60,000 nucleotides of DNA from Diphasiastrum complanatum (GCA_029204225.1 CM055096.1:28721995-28781994), one strand, 5' to 3'; positions 11,561 through 28,440 are shown, counted from the first letter of the stretch. Notes: a model not told the origin generated them from the sequence alone. A program made the numbers and translations.

Positions 11561-11856
11561 TTATATTAGATAAAGTAACCCATGATTGTTAACTCGTGGG
11601 ACCAAGGACGCCTTCATTGCATTAACTCGTGGGACCTATAAAGCTGCAAAAAGTGAGAAATGTACTACCATAAGTATTGTATTAAAGATATAAATTATGA
11701 GTAATAAAATCCACAAATATTGACATATACTACCAAAAGGTACTATTGAAAATAGGTTCTTTTTTTGTACCACCAAAACATGCTTTTAGCCTACAATTAG
11801 TAATCTTATGAGGGCCGACTATGGTGCACTTGCATGGTGTTTGACTCCTATAATGC
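11561..11856. other. AT-rich noncoding stretch
   Basis: No gene seen. The word 'aactcgtgggacc' occurs twice, near 11591 and 11624, as a small local repeat. Confidence 0.6.
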
Positions 11857-11915
11857 TTCTTGGTTTCCAAGGGGAGGCTCAAACTTGGGACCAAAGAAAT
11901 TGACTCCTATTATGC
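11841..11915 (-). mobile_element. 5'-truncated SINE of the same family, with target-site duplication
   Basis: The minus-strand body (11857-11899, 43 bases) matches the 3' half of the SINE at 9043-9129 with two differences. It covers the B-box region (GTTTGAGCC instead of GTTCGAGCC) and the CTTGGAAACCAAGAA tail. It lacks the A box, as expected for incomplete reverse transcription. A 16-base duplication (TTGACTCCTATWATGC, one mismatch) flanks it at 11841-11856 and 11900-11915. This second independent insertion confirms the family. Confidence 0.75.
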
Positions 11916-12189
11916 AAGAATAGGAGGTCAATTGCTTATGTTTTGGTTGTGTGGAATCCTAAGAAGAATATTCTCTCTATTGGGGACTATGTATCCTTGT
12001 GGAAACTCGCCCATCTTCCACTTGAATTTTCTAATTCATGAAGCCAAGATTCCCTCCTCTCTTGTATTCATTCACCTTGGCTTAGGGGTGAAGTGGTTAG
12101 GGTATTGACTAGCCATTTCATGTTGGTTGGGTGGTTTTGCTCCACAGGTGTTCTTTTGGTTGCATGTAATAGGATTTGAGAAGATCTTC
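11916..12189. other. Noncoding stretch ending in a 25-base shared motif
   Basis: No gene supported. Bases 12123-12147 are identical to the end of LTR-like block X at 1771-1795, while the surrounding DNA is different. It may be a residual LTR end. Confidence 0.4.
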
Positions 12190-12449
12190 ACTTGGCGATC
12201 GTTATACCAATAATCTATTATGACAAGCTTTCAGCTCAAAGTTTGGCAAGCAACCTATATTCTTATGCAAGAAACAAGCATATTGAAGCTACACATGATT
12301 TTGTGAGGGATCAGTTAATGGACACAGAGGTGGTGCTTCAACATGTCTCTTTTGAAAAATGTGTTGTTGATATCTTCACCAAAGCTTTAGTGAAAGACAT
12401 ATTTATGAAATATAGATCAAAGCTGGCATGTGTTCCAAATCTATGTTGA
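12190..12449 (+). pseudogene. Ty1/copia RNase H C-terminal fragment
   Basis: The frame carries the conserved end of copia RNase H: YYDKLSAQSLASN (usually YCDNxSAxxLA), RNKHIEATHDFVRDQL, then VDIFTKAL and the family's usual finish RSKLACVPNL. The stop at 12447 is followed within 20 bases by a purine tract and an LTR, the normal 3' end of a copia element. No RT is seen upstream, so it is 5'-truncated near 12190. Confidence 0.9.
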
Positions 12450-12467
12450 AAATAGCAAGCATAATTG

Positions 12468-13140
12468 AAGAGGGAGTGTGAAAATTTGTCAGCTAAATCA
12501 CTTGACTATTTGGGCCAAACAGAGGCAAAACTTGTAAATATTGTTCATCAGATGTTTTCCACATGTTTGGATGATTAAAGTGGTATTATCTTCTATTTTA
12601 GATAGGTCTTAGAAGTGGTAATTTTTAGGTCCCACGATAGCGTCTATATTGACCATATGGTCCAATATTGGTAGTCTAGAGTTCATAGTTGTTATTTTTG
12701 GCTATATGACTTTAGAGAGAGGAGGGAGAGTCATCTATCATGCCTATAAATAGACTTGAATGAATAGAGAGAAGGGATGAGTGATTTATTAATATATTGG
12801 AGATCATTCATTGGAATTACTATTTTGATTTTGCTCTCATTTTTATATGTGTTGTGGACATTGTTGGGAGTAGCTAGTTTTGGATGCTTATGATAAATGA
12901 TGTAAGATGTTTGAGGTGATGTACAATTTGTATGTAATAGGTTAAAGTGCAAATCTAAAGTCTTTTCAAGTTCCTTTCATGTCTATTCAATCATGTATAT
13001 TGTTTGTTTGATCATAGTAGCAAATTTGTGAGTGCTTTGTCTAGCAATTGCTTTTGTAGAGGTTAGTGCAATCACTCAAGGCTTAGATCCTTATCTTTAG
13101 ATCTATATTCTTCATAGCTTCATGCTTTCCATATATTATT
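12468..13140 (+). repeat. Copia 3' LTR with polypurine tract (right end approximate)
   Basis: Purine tract aagagggag (12468-12476) is followed by TGTGAAAATTTGTCAG at 12477, an LTR start. A TATA box, ctataaatag, is near 12743. The end is not identifiable without a partner LTR. The LTR start resembles that of element C (TGTGAAAAATGC at 29563 and 37302), suggesting related families. Confidence 0.6.

Positions 13141-15097
<1,957 letters not shown>

Positions 15098-15172
<75 letters not shown>
15098..15172. repeat. (GT)n microsatellite
   Basis: About 75 bases of GT repeat. The Thr-His and Cys-Val repeat frames here are artefacts of it. Confidence 0.98.
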
Positions 15173-15175
<3 letters not shown>

Positions 15176-16998
15176 ATGTAGGTCCATACATAGTTGGCTT
15201 GGTTGGTTTGTCCTATGCCTAGCTCTCGAGTGGTTTTTATTCATAAGTTGAGGATCAAGGGAGTTATTATACCTCCAACCTTTTCTTCCTTTCTAGATCT
15301 GTCCAAAGCAACCAAGGAAATTTTTGGTATTAGAAGTCTAGCTACAATTTTCTCCAAATGTGAAATGTAGGAGAAGGAAATGTGAAGAGGAGTCAAGAGG
15401 ATGGACTATAATCTAGTAGTTTAGTGACTCTAATTCATGATTCAAATTGCAAGCAAGATTGTAATGTAGCTCATATGCATTACCCATAACTGTATGACAA
15501 AATAAGTGTCTAAGAAAGTAACTCTGTGTATGACAATGAACCATCACTAGAAACTCTTCTGATTTTCTTCAATGTGTTGTAAAGGCGATAAAATGTCCAT
15601 TAGGGCACATCTCTTCTTAGTTCAACAGAATTTTTTGGTCTGGCCAATGTGTCAATGAGCTAACATTATGATGTGTGACTCATCAAACTACTTAAGCTCT
15701 TGAAGGAGAGGATACCCTTTTTGCTATCTGATTGCTTTGGTTTGTGCTTGTGTGGAAATTTGACTTGTGCGAATGATGCTTAGTTTCCTTCATCAATTTT
15801 CCAGCCAAATATATACACAAACTGTCCATTTTTAATCAACATACACGCACATGCGAGCTTGACTTTAAAAACTCCAAGATGATCTAAGTTCATGTGTACA
15901 GATGACCGCAAGGATGTCGCAAGTGCATTACGCATTTGGGTGCAATCTAAAAATTTGACCAATCACAATTTGCTAGCATATGGCTAGTTTTGATTGAGTC
16001 GGGGCCAAAACTTGAGGGTTGTGCCTCTGAGGCTCGGGGAGCGTCCCCGCGGCACCAAGATGGGTAGATGGAAGTGTTTTCTAGGCTTCTAAGGAGATGA
16101 GATATTATCAATCTTTTGCAAGCCACTTTTGGGCAGCCCCATGTGAAATTTGAGTTTATTCTAAGGGATTTTGTAAAGGTGTATGAAAGTCAAAAGAGGT
16201 GGGCAAGTTTGCTAATTCGAATTCGGTAATTGGATCTATGACTCTTTGAGTAACTCATGTGGAGCCATGCTGGACGTGTTGATGACTCTTTGTTCAAGCT
16301 GCGTAAAATACCATTGCTGATGTGGATTCGATGGCTCATTAGGATAGAAAAGTTTGCTATTCTGGGAATTGGCTGACATGAGCACTGGATAATCGGATAC
16401 GAAGCTTTGATCAATCCAGAACTACCTCTCAGCTTAGAAATTTCCAAATGTTTCTGGAGCTTTGTCTAATTATCGCTTGATATGAGTTGTTGAATTCCAG
16501 TTTAAACGTCTAAAAAATGTGTCTGATGCTCTGATTACCTGTGGAAATGGTAGAATGATCTTAGGAATTTGAATTTGAGCAGGATTGGTTGAGTTGAGGA
16601 GGTTTATGGGTCTTGAGAACTTTTATTCCAGAATCCTGTGAGATCGTTCTTAAATTGGGTGATATAGTCTCTGGGCTGCTTAGAGATCCCCCAGCAACAT
16701 TCAAATCAGAAGGCGTCATTAAATTGGTGTTCTTGTTGCTTTAATTCGCATGAAGGCAGCATTGGTTTGGGCATCTCGTGATAACTAGATTTTATCACAA
16801 TTGATCAGGAACGAACATTTGAAGTTGGGTGTTATCGGTGGATTGGAATATAGAAGCAAAAGGGGGACATAGCTGTGTTTGAAGATTATATGTAATATTA
16901 AAAAGAGCCGTTTCTTGAATTGCAAGAACTTTTTGTAGTAAGAAGGTTGAGTGGATCTTGCTGCTTTATATCGATATTCTGAACTGGAAGGAACATAA
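15173..16998. other. Intergenic DNA upstream of the PLATZ gene
   Basis: No gene recognised. It should hold the promoter and any 5' untranslated exon of the PLATZ gene, but I see no convincing TATA box at a set distance from the ATG. Base composition is less AT-rich from about 15960 onward. The start codon at 16999 is directly preceded by an in-frame TAA (16996-16998), so coding does not extend upstream without an intron. Confidence 0.45.
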
Positions 16999-17955
16999 AT
17001 GGGCATATTGGCCAAAGAAGAGGAACGGCTTCCCAGGTGGATTCATCCATTCCTTGTGGGAGACTACTTCTCGAATTGCCGAAATCACTCTTGTAAGAGA
17101 AATGAACGCAATCAATTTTGCATTGATTGCATTCAGGGTCCACTATGTCACATAGGCTTACAAGGGCACATTGGGCACAGGACGTTGCAGGTAAGAAGAG
17201 CTTCGCATATGGATGCCGTCAGAGTAAGCGACGTCCAGAAGCTTGCAGATATTTCTAGTATCCAAACTTACTCGATCAACGGAGCCAAGATAGTATTTCT
17301 TCTGTGCCGACCGCAGCACAAAATAGTCAAAGACGCACCTCATTCCTGCATCACCTGCGGACGATCACTCGCAGATCCCGTCAATTTTTGTTGCATCAGT
17401 TGCAAACTTTTCGGTGTTAGCAATCGCATGGATGCATCAGCTACTCTGTGTTTACAAGACACTAGCTGTTATGGACAACACCGACATCCAGCAGTGGACG
17501 CTGCTGCTGTTCCTGTTACGCCAACACCCAACATATACTGTGGTCCTCGAGAGGGAAGGTTAGTGATCAAAGCCTTTGCTGCATACCTAAAGAAATTGTC
17601 CAACGAAAGCAGTAACTCTGATCAACTACATCCAACACCGCTGAGAAACAGGATGCTGGAGGATACATCAGACACCGAGGAACTACATCATGCATTGCAG
17701 TATGAATTAGCTGCTTCTGAAAGGCCTCCCAAATCACCCATCTCAGTTTTAAGCCCTCCAACACATCCGCAACGGATGAGCTCTTACAGTATAGATGCTG
17801 CAGGCCGGTTGTTGGGCTCAACCCAATTGAGCTCTTGCAGTCTAGATGATCCTGCAGGGCGGTTCTTGGCCTCAATCACACACAATATCAGAAACTGCGA
17901 AGGGTTTAGGGAACGCCCTCGAAAAGGTATTCCTCGCAGGTCCCCGCTTGTCTGA
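16999..17955 (+). CDS. PLATZ-family zinc-dependent DNA-binding protein
   Basis: 318-residue uninterrupted frame from an ATG just after an in-frame stop. Residues 14-137 match the PLATZ domain (plant AT-rich sequence- and zinc-binding proteins, nuclear regulators that bind A/T-rich DNA). Landmarks are C27-x2-H30, C41-x2-C44, C50, H57-x2-H60, then RRASHMDAVRV..VQKLADIS.IQTY.IN.AKIVFL, and a second cluster C117-x2-C120-x10-C131-x3-C135. The residue at 53, normally the second Cys of a CxxC pair, is Gly (codon GGC; one base from TGC), so one predicted zinc ligand is missing. Residues ~255-295 contain a tandem duplication. PLATZ genes commonly contain introns; none interrupts this frame, though CAG|GTAAGA at 17186-17194 looks like an unused donor. 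It could be an active paralogue or a retrocopy. Confidence 0.9.
   Translation: MGILAKEEERLPRWIHPFLVGDYFSNCRNHSCKRNERNQFCIDCIQGPLCHIGLQGHIGHRTLQVRRASHMDAVRVSDVQKLADISSIQTYSINGAKIVFLLCRPQHKIVKDAPHSCITCGRSLADPVNFCCISCKLFGVSNRMDASATLCLQDTSCYGQHRHPAVDAAAVPVTPTPNIYCGPREGRLVIKAFAAYLKKLSNESSNSDQLHPTPLRNRMLEDTSDTEELHHALQYELAASERPPKSPISVLSPPTHPQRMSSYSIDAAGRLLGSTQLSSCSLDDPAGRFLASITHNIRNCEGFRERPRKGIPRRSPLV
17776..17880 (+). repeat. Tandem duplication inside the PLATZ C-terminus
   Basis: Two adjacent units of about 52 bases begin gatgagctcttacag and attgagctcttgcag. Both encode SS(Y/C)S(I/L)D..(A)GR(L/F)L. They lie beyond the zinc domain, in the variable C-terminal region of the 16999-17955 frame, and keep the frame open. 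Confidence 0.7.
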
Positions 17956-20900
17956 TACTTTCAATATTCAGCTGCAGTAGTAACTTCACTAGTGCTTGCA
18001 GTGAATCTACCTGCAGCTGTGAATCAGCCTGCAGCTGTCGGTTCGCCATGCTCACAATTCCATCTCTTACATAGTTGTAATTATAGCTAGTGCACTTATG
18101 CACTGTAGTGTACATATCTCATGCTTCAGGGTCTAGTCTTATGATGCATGCTTTTAGACGCATTTTGTGAAGTTGGGTTTGAATAGTGATTGAAAGATCT
18201 CTAGCATCTTTGAAAAACAGTATTGCAAGTTGCAACTCAAGAGTTTAATAAAATCATTTTTGAAATCAAAACTCAACTAGAAGGCTAGAATAGATGCACC
18301 ATTTTTTGAATTAATAATCATCACCATCTTTGACTGAATCATCATTCACAATACAATCATCTAGATACGGTCTAACCTTGGATAACTCTTAGGCCTTGGG
18401 AGCCTAAAACTAATTAATAGAGAGGGTTAACACATATAAAGGGATGACTATTTGCATTTGAAAATTTGATGATCCTTGCATTGTGCAAGTGCTGGGAACT
18501 TGATGCTTTTGTGTTGGATCTAAGAGGTGGTGATGGGAGTTGGGCTAGCAAAATGCCCTAGAAAGAAAAGTGACATGTATTGAAAGCCCTATTGACGAGT
18601 TTGAAAACATTTTTTATGAATCTCTATATTCTAAAACGTTGGAGGCCCCCATGTTATGTAAAATATTATTTATGTAGGTAAGGTCCTTCAAGGTGGGAGT
18701 AAATTATGCTAACAAAAAATAATTAACACTTTTGATGTGTAAAATCCTTGGGAGTAACAAAAAACTAACTAATAGGCATGGTTAACATATTTAGAGGTAA
18801 CATTTGTCCATGGTTGACTATTGCAACAAGTGAGCTTAAAATTTCTATGAGCTTTGAGATGCGTCTTCGAAAATAAAAATAAAAATCTACAAAAGGAATC
18901 AATAAAATGAATTTCTAGATGCAAGCTCACATAAAAATGACACACAATCATTCGCCCCTGTGTGGTAGAGGGGTGGGGTTCTCGGTGGTCATTGACCACC
19001 CAAGTTCAATCTTGCACACACATGGGTGGTGTTTGGAAAAAGACACATAATCTTAGCTTTTGTTATGGGATTGCAGCTAAAAAGAAACTTGCTTTGTGTA
19101 GATCAGATACCTATTAAATCAAATGCATTTTCGGGTGCGAGATTTTTTCCCCATCAAAGTCAAGTACTTGCATAAGAGTGGTTATGTCATGTGAGGTTTT
19201 GGCTTTGGCTCTAACAAGGGTTCCTAGCTACACCAAAGGGATGAGTTGGAGCCTTCACACAACTCCCAAAGATAAAGCCTAGGGATTTCTCCTTAAAGCT
19301 CCAACTGTGGACTGATCATGATCATGTTTGCCATAAATTTGTTGCATGGCACTCAAAAGGACATTCTTGAATGGATGGTAGTATATCACACATTATGGAC
19401 ATTATGAAAAGTTTAATAACCTCTTTGCATTTGTGTAAATGCCATGTTGAACGCATGTCATCTTTCACTTCTATACATACAAAAGCTATCTAGCACTCAC
19501 GAGATAGCTCACCTTCACCTCCTATAATTGTAGGTTGTGAGCAATGCCCATTACTTTAGATGACATAAAATTCATGGTTCTTATGGCACCCTAGAACTTT
19601 CATGCTTAGAGCAAATTCAGTACAGTACAAACGTAATGAGGCATAAATATCGAATAGAATGAACTAATTTTTTTTTCCAAGGGTTTTGGCATAAATTGGT
19701 TACTACATAGTTTTCTATGTTGTCAGATTAGTATAAAAATTATGTTTGCAGATAAGTATAGAAACTTTCTTACCATGCTTTTATGCCACATGCTCTTTCA
19801 CGATATTATTGTGTCAAAGATTAGAATTGAGTGCATGTTAGAGCTTGTTACTAAGAAATATGGCCATAATATTGCGAATATTACATTCTCACATATTTAA
19901 ATTCAAGATTGTTCACTCAACCAATTTCTTAAGTGTCCCATTTTTAGTTGTTGATTGCTCTATATAAGTGGAATGTAATTTGTTATCAATTTTTACTTGG
20001 GATAACAAACTTAGTTCCACACTATTTAAACACATATCAACCCATCACTTCTTCATCCATTCTAATCCAAGACATCTCAACACCTAACTATTTCAACTTG
20101 GAAAAATGTCTTAGCTAGAATATTGATTCCTTCCTCTCTTGTTTTGCAATACCATCACTTGAGTTGACACATCTCAAACGTTTTTCAGGCAACTAGCTTG
20201 CATGGCCGTCATCCTTCATGCCATTTCATGGCTTGAAATTTTGCTCATCTCGTGTTGGTGTAGTTGTACACCAAACAATCTTCAATCTAGTCACCAACAA
20301 TAGTATTAAGGCCCTAGTCAACAACATGGAGGGTAGCTAATGTTCATATGAGTAGATTTTGAAGAAAACATTGCATTAGAGCATTTGAGAGTATCTCCTA
20401 CATGTTGTGAGTGGATAGGAAGCTCAATCAACATCCACATACCCACCCCATTTTACAACATGATATAGAGAAAGCCTCATCCTAGTTTATAGCATGATAT
20501 TAGAGATGACCTATTGCAAGCCTTGATTGGTTATGTATGAGCCACATTCTAAAGCACTATGCACATGGATCGAAGGTTTCATGTAACTATGATGTTCATG
20601 TGATTAGTTAAAGCTTTTTTAATGTGATATTGAGACACTTTTTGAAGCTATTTCTTGTTTTAAGGTTGTAAAATCATGTTTCTAGGCCTTTTTGTGCCCG
20701 TGCCCTCATGTTACTCCCAATCACGTAGACTATCTTGCTATTTTTGTGCCCTCATGTTACTCCCAATCACGCTCGCTATTTTTGGGAACGATATTTTGAC
20801 ACCTCTCATATTCATTCCAAACTTGTTTATGTATGTTCAATTTTCAAATTGTGGTAAGCAAGGGCAAACAACACTATTGAACATATAACTCTCTCTATTC

Positions 20901-21069
20901 GAAATGGAAAATGAGGAAGGAGGGCTTGAGGAAAAATTCCCATGATGCTTGCGTCATTGAAGAAGATATTTTTCTTGGAATGGGTAGCGAACATTGCTGA
21001 ACATCTCACATGAGGTTGACCAGATCCAACTTCAATCACCTTGGATGATGATCAAGAAGGAAACACGCT
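17956..21069. other. Intergenic DNA, no recognisable gene
   Basis: No protein-like frame or TE domain. Details seen: an 8+8-base palindrome (ggtggtcattgaccacc) near 18981; a TATA-like word (gctctatataagtgg) near 19957; and a direct duplication of about 55 bases around the words tttgtgccc and catgttactcccaatcacg at 20688-20775. None supports a gene. Confidence 0.5.
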
Positions 21070-21785
21070 TGTTGGAGGGTTTGTGGATCCCAAGGCAACC
21101 CTAACCCTAGTTAATAAGTGTGAGGAATTTGGCACCCTGCGTGTGTAAGTCCAACCCGATGATCACATACAGATTTGATTAATTAGAAAGTCAATATAAG
21201 GACTTTAGGCCTTTTTGCGGGACTTTTAATGTCATAGGGCCTATAAAGCTGGGTTTCTCTTCAACTTGGAAGGTTCTCACTCTTTTTTAAATTTGAATAA
21301 TTAGGGAGGTAGAAATGGACTAATAGGATTCAGAGGCTAGGGTCCTCCTCTTTACTATAAAAAGGGACGTAACTCGAGTTCCTACACATTTACATATTTT
21401 CATTTCGATAAAGCAGCTTGGTTCTCTTGTGAAATTGATTTATGAATGTCCTTGCTCTCTATCACTTTTCCTCCATCTCTCATGCTTTTATTGAGTTTTG
21501 CTAATTGTTGGATCTGATTGTTATTGGGATTGCATGTTTTTATACTTTTTATGAGGGAGAAAGGGAGAGAGAGAAAGAGTAAGCTATCTTCATTGTGGAT
21601 CTAGTGTTAATGCTTAGGGTTAATGGATGGTAGAGTTAGATGTGAATCTTCCATTCATGCTGAAATCTGAACTATGTTATCGCTCTCATGGGAACGAATC
21701 TACGCGTGACAGCTAACTTCATCTCCTCGATGCTAGATTGATTAGATCTTGGGTTGAGGATAGGCAAGGAAAGAAACCCACTACA
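21070..21785 (+). repeat. Ty3/gypsy 5' LTR (family G, plus-strand copy G3)
   Basis: Runs from TGTTGG at 21070 to CTACA at 21785, directly before a primer-binding site. This start and end match the other G-family LTRs (TGTTGGG...CTACA). A TATA box (ctataaaaagg) lies near 21355. The left edge is chosen on the TGTTGG start and is less certain than the right. Confidence 0.6.
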
Positions 21786-21789
21786 ATTT

Positions 21790-21808
21790 TGACACCGTTG
21801 CCAGGGAG
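21790..21808 (+). other. Gypsy primer-binding site, Asp-tRNA type
   Basis: TGACACCGTTGCCAGGGAG closely resembles TGGCGCCGTTGCCGGGGA. That sequence is complementary to the 3' end of plant tRNA-Asp and is typical of Athila/Tat-like gypsy elements. It sits four bases after the LTR end. Equivalent sites occur at 34780-34798, 49126-49143 and 56440-56457. Confidence 0.75.
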
Positions 21809-22953
21809 CTTCGCCAATTTTTTAGTTTGCAGCATGTTTGTAGGATGGTTAGCTTGCATTAGGCATCTAGTCGTGGCATGAATAGTGTTAAATCTGCATT
21901 TAGGGTTAGTTTGAGAGTGATTTTGCCTGATTTGAGTGGATTTGCTTGTCTAAAATCCAATCTGATTGTGAAACAGAAAAATCTATTTAGATCACCAATC
22001 TTAAGATCCATTTGAATATGAGATATCAGAAAATCGGTCAAATCTGCCAGATTTTGGTCAAAAGGAGACAAAAATTGTCATCAGAGCTGATAACTTTTTG
22101 CCCTCTTTCAGGAAACGTTCGCCGAGTTGTAGACACCTTTAGTTTTGATCATAGAACCTTCAGTTTGAAGGGCGAACGATCCTTTCCAGCAGATTCCCGG
22201 AAACATCAGAAAAACCATAAAAAAACACCAAAAATTATCAAAACCCTAAAAATACATAAAAAGAACCTTCGTCCGATTCACTGTCATAGGTGTGATTCAA
22301 ATCTATCCACTGCCAGGTCGGTGAAGAATTATATCAGAAATAGAAGGTTTCTCAGAGGATCAATTGTCATATTGTCATATTTTTGTCAAAAAAAGTCTTT
22401 TTTTTGCAAAAATACCAGTATTACTCTTGATTCTTTGCCAGAAGCTTCGTCGAGTTTCATTCTATTTATAGTAAATTATTATTTTTGAGTTTGGCTCTCG
22501 CCAAACTACAGAAGCTGTGTTTTTGTGTGCCAAAAACCTTCACCAGTTCTACCCTAGCTTTATCTGTGTTAGATTCTGAGTTTGAGAGTTCGGCGAAGGT
22601 TATTGCCATATAATTTATCAGAAAAACCTGATTAGAGAGTTTTTTTTTCAAAATTAGTACTGTTGAACCTTCGTTGAGTGAATCTTCACCTAGAGAACCT
22701 TCGCCAGTTCTATTTTTAGGTTCTAATTTTCCAGATCAAGTCCCTGTCAAATTTTGGGCCAAATCTGATACAGTCTGATTTTGATTTTGAGACATTTTTC
22801 ATTTTTGAGAAGTATCGATTGGTTGAATTTTGGAGTCTTTTTCACGGATATAGGAATCTGTTTCTTGTCAAGTGGAAGAGATCTAGCAGATCTGATCTGA
22901 GATAGTTTTGATTGAAAATCTAGATCCAATCTCATTGTCTGCTTGATTTAAAG
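21809..22953 (+). other. Gypsy 5' leader with reiterated TTCGCC-type motif
   Basis: About 1.1 kb of untranslated leader between PBS and gag. It repeats variants of AACCTTCGCC (for example near 22107, 22266, 22533, 22664 and 22698), with at least one inverted copy (GGCGAAGGTT near 22592). The open frame at 22012-22488 has no protein features and is not called. A related leader segment, without gag, occurs at 50881-51300. Confidence 0.7.
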
Positions 22954-23440
22954 ATGGCTGCTCCTAGAGGTGCTCCTCAAGAAGTCAATCCAATCATTGT
23001 TAGAAGAGCACCTCGTTTGGATCAATCCAAATACAATGGATTAACAAATCCAGTTAGTTTTTTTCAGATCTATTCTGAATCTTGTGAAGTCTATGGCAAA
23101 AAAATTTCCCAAGATAAACTTAAGCTTTTTCCTATGGCCTTAACAGGCGCAACACAAGATTGGTACTATAATCAAGATGAAACTGAACGTACAGATTGGG
23201 AGTCTATTAAACGAGCCCTTATCACACGGTTCAAACCTCGAAAGTTTATGGAAGACCCTTTTCTACTTTTAAGTAAAATTAAAATGGGAAAGCGGGAAAT
23301 GGTTCGAGATTACATTGAACGGGTAAAACGCCTCAGATCTGAGTGCGAACCTGAGCTGATTAACGAAAATGCCATGATTATGTGGTTTTTGTCAGGTTTA
23401 CCTAAAAGGATCAGACGTGAGCTGAAGTGGAAGGATCCCA
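22954..23440 (+). pseudogene. Ty3/gypsy gag, C-terminally truncated
   Basis: Starts with ATG at 22954. Retrotransposon-gag (capsid) landmarks are RRAPRLD..KY.G, the KL.LFPMAL..A.DWY block, F.PRKF.EDPFLLLSKIKMGKRE.VRDYIERVKRLR and MWFLSGLPK.IRREL. These match the gags at 32326-33520 and 46769-47746 (family G). The frame leaves the family right after RRELKW, at about 23434, and stops at 23478. The nucleocapsid part with zinc knuckles is therefore missing, and pol does not follow. Up to that point it has no internal stop. Confidence 0.9.
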
Positions 23441-23479
23441 AGCATGATACATGGCTATTGCATGGACTACCTAATTAAG

Positions 23480-26847
<3,368 letters not shown>

Positions 26848-28049
26848 CATGGTCCCGGCCCAAAGTAGTGCCGGTCCCTCGGTACTATGCATGTAATTGT
26901 CGTGGAAGACAGCTGTTGTTGGCTTGTTTATTGTTGGGACATGGATGCTTTAAAAAAAGCATGGATAAAATTCGCTCGCGTAAAACCTGAGGCTTTATTG
27001 GCTAATGGCGATCAACAAGAACATGGACTTGCCAGATTTTCAATAATACCCATAAGAGTCTGGTGGCCTTTCTTGATTATCTTATTCATTGACAAATGGG
27101 TAGTCGAGGCATTCATCATAGTATCCCAAGATAAATCTTGCTAATATTGTTCCTCATAGATTGGCGCAACTGGTCCCAATGTCATAGACTCTCCAAATTT
27201 GTAATATGGATATGACGTGCTTGCTCAATCTCTTGTTTATCCAGGTATTCGTGGTATGCTTGAACCTGACGACTTTCCTCAGTAGTCAATTATACTGAAT
27301 TGAGGACAAGGTATTGTCATTGTAAGCGTTGGTGCTTGCTGGACTGGAGGCTTATTTGGGCTTGGATTCCCTGGATTTGGCCTTTTAAGAATGTATAATC
27401 GTGGAAGAAGTAGAATTTGGCTGAATCTTGCTCATTGAAGGGAATTCATCGACCTTAGTCTTTCCCTTGTCATTGTACTTCCTATTTGAAGACTACGTGA
27501 TTGCACGTGTCTGTGGACCTTGTGCTGAATTGTCTTCAAGTTGCCCTGTTGACGCTAGTCCCCTTTGTAATTCATCACTAAGAATTCTTTGCATTGATTG
27601 TGTAAAAAGCTCTGATAGAACCTGCCGAACCTCCTCGGTTGTCAATTTTTTGACTTTCTCAATTGTCATTGGCTTGATGGATTCAACCATCTTTGTCTTC
27701 TGTGATGGTTTTAGTTGTTTGCCCGAGGGTATCTTTGCATACTTTGGGACTTTTTTCAGATTGTCTTCTTTCTCACTCGTTTCATAACTAGGTGGCCATT
27801 AGAGAAAATATGGGCCCAAAGAGGGCCCTTTAAGAAATGCCATGTAGGAGAGAGAAAAATAACAATAAAGTTATTAAAATATCATTTTCTAACTTTTTTA
27901 CGCATTTGTCCGCACTACTTTCCATAAAAATGAATGTACCTTACTTTAGTCACATCAAACTTCATTGGTGCTTAACCACAGTTAAATTATAATTTTCAAA
28001 ATGTCGAAATATTTCCTCCCAATAGTTGGGAACACTAAAAAATTTGAAC
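26848..28049. other. Unidentified stretch with short hydrophobic frames
   Basis: Plus-strand frames at 26937-27144 and about 27300-27430 are rich in hydrophobic and glycine residues (for example GGLFGLGFPGFGLL), separated by stops. On the minus strand, 27493-27690 reads as a hydrophilic helix-rich segment. I recognise no family. This may be the remains of a gene or element body, but coding status is unproven. Confidence 0.25.
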
Positions 28050-28069
28050 TAGAAGTGACATTTCAGAAA

Positions 28070-28440
28070 CAAAGCCTACGCCATCTCTATCTCCAAGGTC
28101 GTTTAGCGCCATCTCCAGCTCTGTTAGAGATCCATCCCCACCTAGACATCGTTCATATGATATAGTGGAAGATTTTGCCTCTAGAATGCCCAATATAACT
28201 TTCAAACAATTATTAGAGGATAATCGATACTACAAGAAAGAGATTAAACAATTCTTACAAAGGAAAAAAAAAAAAAAAAAAAGGGAAAGCTAAGTTGCCA
28301 TTAGTCGACGTAGGACTGATAAACCATGGTGACAAAGGCCCACCTGAAATCCATATACTAATTAATGGTTGCATCTTAGATAGTGTACCCATAGATTCTG
28401 AATCCAGTGTCATTGTGCTGTTTGTTACTATAAGTACTGA
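28070..28440 (+). pseudogene. Gypsy gag-protease junction fragment
   Basis: Plus-strand translation gives SYDIVEDFASRMPNITFKQLLED, a gypsy pre-protease motif (usually ..I...A.IT..QLL). After an A-rich run comes PPEIHILINGCILDSVPIDSESSVIVL. The last part matches a retropepsin flap and active-site region, with IDSES in place of the usual IDSGS. An A18 run at 28263-28280 probably shifted the frame. No other parts of this element adjoin it. Confidence 0.6.

Noticed and set aside
18950-19030. Possible tRNA-like boxes (AAGTTCAATCTT after a GGTAGAGG word)
   Set aside because: B-box match is weak, arms do not fold, and no flanking duplication is seen.
22012-22488. 158-codon open frame upstream of gag
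   Set aside because: Lies in the untranslated leader over reiterated motifs; no conserved protein pattern and absent as a frame from sister leaders.
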